Shown here: piece by piece, positions 59,734 to 64,000 of the stretch
Numbering within the stretch: the first letter of the stretch is position 1
Layout: every line of letters begins with the position of its first letter
Origin: Paraburkholderia sediminicola
GTDB taxonomy: Bacteria; Pseudomonadota; Gammaproteobacteria; Burkholderiales; Burkholderiaceae
Reading direction: 5' to 3'
DNA: 64,000 nt
NCBI RefSeq assembly: GCF_902859805.1
Contig: NZ_CADIKC010000011.1
Span: forward strand, 186,001-250,000
Notes under the pieces: model-generated
Told to the model about the DNA's origin: nothing
The model's database searches: none
Seen by the model: the letters and a program-made list of their open reading frames with translations, nothing else
Position numbers and translations under genes: made by a program

Positions 59734-60939
59734 ATGAAGTCGGCGTTTTCATTTTTCCCAGCCTGGCCACTCACACCCGACGCCATTTTTTGGGCTGGTC
59801 TTGCATTGCTCGCCGCGGGTCTGTGCGGTGAACTGTGCTATCGCGCATGGCGTTTGCCGCGCATTTCCGGGTATGCGGTCATCGGTCTGGTAGCCGGCGC
59901 AGCCGGTTTCGGCGTGATCGACGCCGATTCCGCAAGCGCCGCGCGGCCATTGCTCGACGTAGCGCTCGGTTTGTTGTTGTTCGAACTGGGTAGCCGGCTC
60001 GATCTGCGCTGGATTCGCCGCAATCCCTGGCTGATTCTGTCGAGCATCGCCGAAGCCACGCTGACGTTCGCGCTGGTTTTGCCGGTTTTGTTATTCCTGA
60101 AAGTGCCGCTGATCGTAGCGACGGTGCTTGCCGCAATTGCCATGGCCACTTCGCCGGCCATGGTGATCCAGCTCAAAACGGAGCTACGCGCGGAAGGCCA
60201 GGTGACCCAACGTCTGTTGACCCTTACCGCACTGAACAGCATGTATGCGGTGGTGGTCGAAAAGCTTGTCTCGAGCTGGCTGCATCAGGAGGTTTACGGC
60301 AACGTCTACGCCACGATTCTGCAGCCGCTGTATTTGCTGGTCGGATCGCTCGTGCTGGCCTATCTGCTGGCGCGCACCTGCACGTTTTTTTATCGTCGTC
60401 TGAACATGCAGGACGAGCATTCGTTCGTCGCGCTGTTCGGCCTCGTGTTGCTCGCCATTGCGGTGGCGCATGTGTTCAAGCTTTCCACCATTCTCGCGTT
60501 GCTGGCCGCGGGCATCATCGTGAAGAATCTTGAGGCGCGTCCGCAGTTGTGGCCAGAACATTTCGGCACGGCCGGCTGGTTGTTGACCGTGATTCTGTTC
60601 GTCCTGACGCTGACTTCGTTCGAATGGAAAGACATCGCGCTTGGCGGTGTCGCGGCGCTGGGTCTGATTGTTGCGCGTCTGGTTGCGAAACTGGTCGGCG
60701 TGATGGCTTTCGCCAAACCGAGCGGTTTGAACTGGAAGCAGGGCATGGCGCTTGGTTTGTCGTTATCGCCCATGTCGGCGCTCGCGTACCTGCTCGTCGA
60801 CGATACCTACAACCTCTATCCGAATTTCGATCCGCAACTGCGCGCGATCGTGATGTGTTCCATTTTCGTGCTGCAAATTCTCGGGCCGTGGCTCGTGTAC
60901 CGCAGCCTGGCGCTGGTGGCTGAACGGCGCGAAGACTAA
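59734..60939 (+). CDS. Cation:proton antiporter, CPA2 (KefB-like) family
   Basis: A 401-residue transporter with about 12 hydrophobic segments and a Na/H-exchanger fold. After a short cytoplasmic start come YAVIGLVAGAAGFGVIDADSA, the family-typical LDVALGLLLFELGSRLDLRWIRRNPW, IAMATSPAMVIQLKTELRAEGQVTQRL, and later helices with LATTSFEWKD-like and LSLSPMSALAYLLVDD. There is no TrkA-N (KTN) domain, so it is shorter than KefB or KefC. Monovalent cation (Na or K) and H exchange is inferred. RBS AAGGAG lies about 13 bases before the ATG. Confidence 0.88.
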   Translation: MKSAFSFFPAWPLTPDAIFWAGLALLAAGLCGELCYRAWRLPRISGYAVIGLVAGAAGFGVIDADSASAARPLLDVALGLLLFELGSRLDLRWIRRNPWLILSSIAEATLTFALVLPVLLFLKVPLIVATVLAAIAMATSPAMVIQLKTELRAEGQVTQRLLTLTALNSMYAVVVEKLVSSWLHQEVYGNVYATILQPLYLLVGSLVLAYLLARTCTFFYRRLNMQDEHSFVALFGLVLLAIAVAHVFKLSTILALLAAGIIVKNLEARPQLWPEHFGTAGWLLTVILFVLTLTSFEWKDIALGGVAALGLIVARLVAKLVGVMAFAKPSGLNWKQGMALGLSLSPMSALAYLLVDDTYNLYPNFDPQLRAIVMCSIFVLQILGPWLVYRSLALVAERRED

Positions 60940-61079
60940 GCGCACGGTCGGGGCACGCCGCTGTCCAATGCTTCATGCGCCTGATTTGCACGCTTTATCC
61001 AACTTATTCGATTCAAAAACGGCCAGATGTGTGACACAGACATGTGACACACATCGGCCGACCTGACTCAGGGGACGCC

Positions 61080-62195
61080 ATGTCACTCGAACCCTTCATC
61101 GATTCGAAACCGTTCACTTTCGGTGTCGAACTCGAGATGCAGATCGTCAATACGCACGACTATGATCTGACCAAAGCCGGCTCGGATCTGATGCGCCTCA
61201 TCAAGGACGAAAAGATTCCCGGCAACATCACGCCGGAAATCACGGAAAGCATGATCGAGCTGTCGACCGGTATCTGCACGACGCATGAACAGGCCGTCAC
61301 CGATTTGCGCAAGATTCGCGACACGCTGGTTTCCGCAGCCGACCATCTGAACGTCGGCTTGTGCGGCGGCGGCACGCACGCATTCCAGCAATGGAGCGAA
61401 AGGCAAATCGTCGATACGCCACGCTTTCAGTATCTTTCCGAGTTGTACGGTTATCTTGCCAAGCAGTTCACGGTGTTCGGCCAGCACGTGCATATCGGCT
61501 GTCCGGATCCGAACAGCGCGCTGTATCTGCTGCATTCGATGTCGCGCTTCATCCCGCATTTCATCGCGTTGTCCGCTTCGTCGCCGTTCGTGCAAGGCGT
61601 CGACACCGGTTTTCATTCGGCACGACTGAATTCCGTGTTCGCGTTCCCGCTGTCGGGTCGTGCGCCGTTCGTGTTGACGTGGGATAGCTTCGAGGAATAT
61701 TTCTCGAAGATGGTCCACACCGGCGTGGTCAACAGCATGAAGGATTTTTACTGGGACATCCGGCCGAAGCCCGGTTTCGGCACGATCGAAGTACGGGTGA
61801 TGGACACGCCGTTTTCGGTGGATCGCGCCGCGGCGATTGCCTGCTACATCCAGACGCTTGCGCGGCATCTGCTGCTCGACAAGCCGATTGTGCCGAAGGA
61901 AGACGATTACCTCGTCTACACGTTCAACCGCTTCGAAGCATGCCGCTTCGGTCTCGCCGGCAACTGCATCAATCCGCAAACGAGCGAACGCAAGACGATT
62001 TCCGAAGACATCCTCGAAACGCTGGATCTGATTGCACCGCACGCCGAAGCATTGGGTTCAGGCAACGCGCTCGCCGAAATCGGTGCAATTGCGCGCGGTC
62101 AGGTCAATGACGCGACGTGGCTGCGGGGCGTCTTCGATCAGGAAAAGTCCTTGCATGAAGCTGTCAGACAGCAGTGTCTGCAGTGGCGAGCCTAG
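61080..62195 (+). CDS. ybdK: YbdK family carboxylate-amine ligase (weak glutamate-cysteine ligase)
   Basis: A GCS2-type ligase, 371 residues, close to Escherichia coli YbdK in length and motifs: FTFGVELEMQIVNTHDYDLT, ITPEITESMIELSTGIC, LCGGGTHAFQQW, FGQHVHIGCPDPN, LSASSPFVQGVDTGFHSARLNSVFAFPLSGRAP, and GTIEVRVMDTP. YbdK has weak gamma-glutamylcysteine ligase activity in vitro; the true role is not settled. A true GshA is also encoded in this window, so this is not needed for glutathione. A terminator follows the stop. Confidence 0.93.
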   Translation: MSLEPFIDSKPFTFGVELEMQIVNTHDYDLTKAGSDLMRLIKDEKIPGNITPEITESMIELSTGICTTHEQAVTDLRKIRDTLVSAADHLNVGLCGGGTHAFQQWSERQIVDTPRFQYLSELYGYLAKQFTVFGQHVHIGCPDPNSALYLLHSMSRFIPHFIALSASSPFVQGVDTGFHSARLNSVFAFPLSGRAPFVLTWDSFEEYFSKMVHTGVVNSMKDFYWDIRPKPGFGTIEVRVMDTPFSVDRAAAIACYIQTLARHLLLDKPIVPKEDDYLVYTFNRFEACRFGLAGNCINPQTSERKTISEDILETLDLIAPHAEALGSGNALAEIGAIARGQVNDATWLRGVFDQEKSLHEAVRQQCLQWRA

Positions 62196-62232
62196 GCAGA
62201 TAGAGGATTGCTTACGTTAAACCGTAAGGAAG

Positions 62233-62256
62233 ACCCGCCTCGTGCGGGTTTTTTTT
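62233..62256 (+). terminator. Intrinsic terminator of ybdK
   Basis: ACCCGC-CTCGT-GCGGGT followed by T7, 38 bp after the ybdK stop. Confidence 0.85.
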
Positions 62257-62297
62257 CGTAAATAAATTTCCAGCTCGCAGGCCTTCAGGTTTTTCTA

Positions 62298-62356
62298 AAG
62301 TTTACGCATACAAACGTAGTAGTAGTTAACAAGCATTGCATCTGCCTGTGGACAAC
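62298..62356 (-). repeat. TTATCCACA-N13-CTTGTTAAC element, copy B (minus direction)
   Basis: Reverse strand reads GTTGTCCACA-N13-CTTGTTAACTACTACTACGTTTGTATGCGTAAAC. Nearly the same spacing and sequence as copy A at 59118-59175; the box is TTGTCCACA (8 of 9 bases of the DnaA-type consensus). Confidence 0.6.
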
Positions 62357-62515
62357 TGAATAATTCCCTGAAAAGTCAAAGTGCTACGTAAACCATAACC
62401 GGGCTGATCCGAGGCGCATCGGCGCCGGTAAACGAGGACAACTTCAGTAAGGAAAGAGGGGGCAAGTTGCTTATCAAGAAACGGCGCACACGCCATCCCC
62501 TGTGTTTTCCCATGG

Positions 62516-62524
62516 TTATCCACA
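62516..62524 (+). promoter_or_regulatory. Perfect DnaA-type box TTATCCACA
   Basis: Exact TTATCCACA on the plus strand, with a partial inverted box TTGGATAAC 8 bp further. Lies about 210 bp before the MarR-family gene. Confidence 0.55.
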
Positions 62525-62731
62525 GCTTGCATTGGATAACTTAGCTGTACGATTGGCCGGTCTCGCATAGAATGTCGTTTCATCTGCCTTTGGCTTGCAA
62601 GGCGGTAAATTTTTGAGATAGTAGAAACCGTCTCGTCTGCTTCACGGCGAGGCTACCCCACACAGGCTACGGGCGTGTTTGGCAGCGGTTCGCCGACATC
62701 GTTCGCAAGCTTAATAAACCAAACGAAGATT

Positions 62732-63370
62732 ATGAGCGAAGGCGTATACGGAGAACAGGCAACCGGGCGAGTGACCCACAGCCTATTGCGATTGAGCACG
62801 GCCATGCGGAGCCAGGCTTGGGAATGGGCGGAAGGCGCAGGCCTTACGCCGACCCAGGGCGAAATCCTGGTCTTGCTGATGCAACGCAAGGGCCCGATGC
62901 GTCTTGGCGAAATTGCCCGTGAAACGGCCCTGACCGCCGCGACCACCAGCGATGCCGTGAGCACGCTCGAGACCAAAGGTCTGGTTGAAAAGCGCCGCGC
63001 CCTCGACGACGGCCGCGCCCTCGCGGTCCGTCTGACGGCACGTGGCCGTACCGCCGCGAAGCGCGCTGCGCAGTGGCCGGACTTCCTGGCCAAAGCGGTC
63101 GGCACGCTGCGCGACGAAGAGCAGACGCTGTTCTATCGCACGCTGCTCAAGACCATCCATCAACTGGAAGCGCAAGGCACGATTCCGCCGCACCGCATGT
63201 GCCTGAGCTGCTCGCATTTTGAGCCGAGCAAGAATCCGAAGAAGACGCCGCACCACTGCGCGCTGCTCGACATGAAGATGTCGGATACGGATCTGCGTCT
63301 CGATTGCTCGGTGTACGAAGTGGCCGACGTCGCTACCCAAAAGAAGACCTGGAAGATCTTCGCCCAATAA
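62732..63370 (+). CDS. MarR family regulator with C-terminal Cys-rich domain
   Basis: A 212-residue protein. The MarR winged helix is in about residues 10-120 (LLRLSTAMRSQAWEWAEGAGLTPTQGEILVLLMQRKGPMRLGEIARETALTAATTSDAVSTLETKGLVEKRRALDDGRALAVRLTARG). A C-terminal segment has CLSCSHFEPSKNPKKTPHHCALLDMKMSDTDLRLDCSVYE, i.e. C-x2-C-x15-C-x15-C with a preceding His pair, as could ligate an iron-sulfur cluster or zinc. ATG 62732 (MSEGVYGEQ) is chosen; the frame is open 57 bp upstream. It is followed by the amidotransferase gene, 128 bp on. Confidence 0.85.
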   Translation: MSEGVYGEQATGRVTHSLLRLSTAMRSQAWEWAEGAGLTPTQGEILVLLMQRKGPMRLGEIARETALTAATTSDAVSTLETKGLVEKRRALDDGRALAVRLTARGRTAAKRAAQWPDFLAKAVGTLRDEEQTLFYRTLLKTIHQLEAQGTIPPHRMCLSCSHFEPSKNPKKTPHHCALLDMKMSDTDLRLDCSVYEVADVATQKKTWKIFAQ

Positions 63371-63414
63371 GGCGGCTTCTCCTGGGACAATCCGTTACAC
63401 TGCCAAGCCGTGTT

Positions 63415-63442
63415 CCGGCGGGCGGCGATTGCCGTCCGCCGG
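63415..63442. other. Strong 12-bp hairpin between the MarR and amidotransferase genes
   Basis: CCGGCGGGCGGC-GATT-GCCGTCCGCCGG: 12-bp stem with one mismatch-type pair and a tetraloop, no T tract. Possibly an mRNA structure or attenuator-like element rather than a terminator. Confidence 0.4.
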
Positions 63443-63498
63443 CCGGTTCGCGCCGTGTAGCGGCAAGTCTTTAGGCAACCTGAAGGTGGGACAGGCTG

Positions 63499-64000
63499 AT
63501 GAATCGGGAAGTTCTGGCCATTCGCCACGTGCACTTCGAGGATCTGGGCAGTCTTGAACTGGAGCTTGGCGAGCGGGGGCGCCCGGTGCGCTATCTCGAC
63601 GTCGGCGTTGGCCGTATCGAAGCGCCGGACCCGGTTGCCGCATCGCTCATGGTCGTGCTCGGCGGCCCGATCAGCGCAACTGACGACGCGCTTTACCCAA
63701 CGCTTGTCCCATTGCTGTCGATGATCGAAAAGCGCATCGCTGCCGGGCTGCCGACGCTCGGCATCTGCCTCGGTGCGCAACTGATCGCGCGTGCGCTCGG
63801 TGCACGCGTCTATCCCGCAGGCCATACCGAACTCGGCTGGACACCGCTCACGCTCACCGATGCGGGCCGCGCCTCGCCGGTGCGTCATCTGGACGGCGCA
63901 CACACGTCGATGCTGCACTGGCACGGCGACACCTTCGATCTGCCCGACAACGCCACACGTCTCGCCTCGACGCCTGCCTGCGAAAATCAGGCCTTCGCCT
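63499..64000 (+). CDS. Class I glutamine amidotransferase (3' end outside window)
   Basis: The first 167 residues of a GMP synthase-like class I glutamine amidotransferase. Visible are the MVVLGGPISATDD loop, LIEKRIAAGLPTLGICLGAQLIARALGARVYPAG with the nucleophile Cys in GICLGAQ, and the His-containing LHWHGDTFDLPDNATRLAS, where the catalytic His is expected. Full families are about 230-250 residues, so roughly 70 are missing. The partner or acceptor is not identified; proteins like this (GATase of unknown role) are common next to regulators. Starts ATG at 63499 behind a GGTGGG-type site. Confidence 0.88.
   Translation, partial: MNREVLAIRHVHFEDLGSLELELGERGRPVRYLDVGVGRIEAPDPVAASLMVVLGGPISATDDALYPTLVPLLSMIEKRIAAGLPTLGICLGAQLIARALGARVYPAGHTELGWTPLTLTDAGRASPVRHLDGAHTSMLHWHGDTFDLPDNATRLASTPACENQAFA

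Larger units (their letters stand above)
62257..62731. other. Regulatory region with DnaA-box-like sites before the MarR gene
   Basis: 475 bp, AT-rich. It contains the inverted copy B of the TTATCCACA-GTTAAC element (62298-62355), a perfect TTATCCACA at 62516-62524 followed by TTGGATAAC, and the MarR gene promoter region (near 62608, TTTTTGAGATAGTAG). No ORF is supported. Confidence 0.55.

Noticed and set aside
63415..63442. Intrinsic terminator between the MarR and amidotransferase genes
   Set aside because: The 12-bp stem is strong but no T tract follows, so it was listed only as a hairpin.

Overview
The window is high-GC, densely coded, and typical of a Burkholderia-type betaproteobacterium. 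A Paraburkholderia chromosome 1 segment is the best guess. The case rests on codon bias, a Wsp operon in wspABCDEFR order, a type II secretion cluster with an inverted gspC between gspF and gspG, a proteobacterial gshA, and a non-coding palindromic repeat that I associate with Paraburkholderia. mnmE at the left edge normally lies beside yidC-rnpA-rpmH-dnaA, so the window is probably near oriC. I saw no rRNA, tRNA, CRISPR array or intact transposon.

Layout. 0-3.7 kb: the 3' part of mnmE, then a tyrosine recombinase whose catalytic tyrosine is missing, then two small envelope proteins. 3.8-12.9 kb: a complete Wsp surface-sensing operon (receptor, two CheW adaptors, CheR methyltransferase, CheA-REC hybrid kinase, CheB methylesterase and the GGDEF output WspR). 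12.9-18.8 kb: an AceE-family 2-oxo acid dehydrogenase E1 divergent from an Lrp/AsnC regulator, an SDR divergent from a GlxA-type regulator, and a HIT protein. 19-21 kb: speG and small envelope proteins. 21-29.5 kb: an L-arabinose uptake and oxidation cluster (araFGH, an IlvD/EDD dehydratase, an aldehyde dehydrogenase and a divergent LysR regulator). 29.6-35.9 kb: yaeQ, a VOC protein, a candidate sRNA with two CUCCUCC motifs, ada-alkA, gshA and a lipoprotein. 36-41 kb: a MarR/EmrB-type pump and an OprM/NodT outer membrane factor, with no membrane-fusion adaptor. 41-53.7 kb: the type II secretion genes gspD-E-F, an inverted gspC, and gspG-H-I-J-K-L-M-N. 54-64 kb: a lytic transglycosylase behind a structured leader, a metal-binding G3E GTPase, hupB, mnmC, a cation/proton antiporter, ybdK, a Cys-rich MarR protein and a truncated class I amidotransferase.

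How the genes work together. Wsp links surface contact to c-di-GMP synthesis. The gsp genes would build one secretion machine, but gspK carries an in-frame insertion of about 830 bp made of two inverted copies of the repeat, so the machine may be altered or off. The ara cluster couples ABC import of L-arabinose to a non-phosphorylative oxidative route of which only two enzymes are here. mnmE and mnmC act on the same wobble uridine.

Most noteworthy: the sRNA at about 30.8 kb with a near-consensus promoter, tandem anti-Shine-Dalgarno motifs and an intrinsic terminator; the gspK insertion; a near-consensus promoter with a structured leader of about 155 nt at 54.0 kb; and a pair of inverted TTATCCACA-GTTAAC elements flanking the antiporter-ybdK pair.
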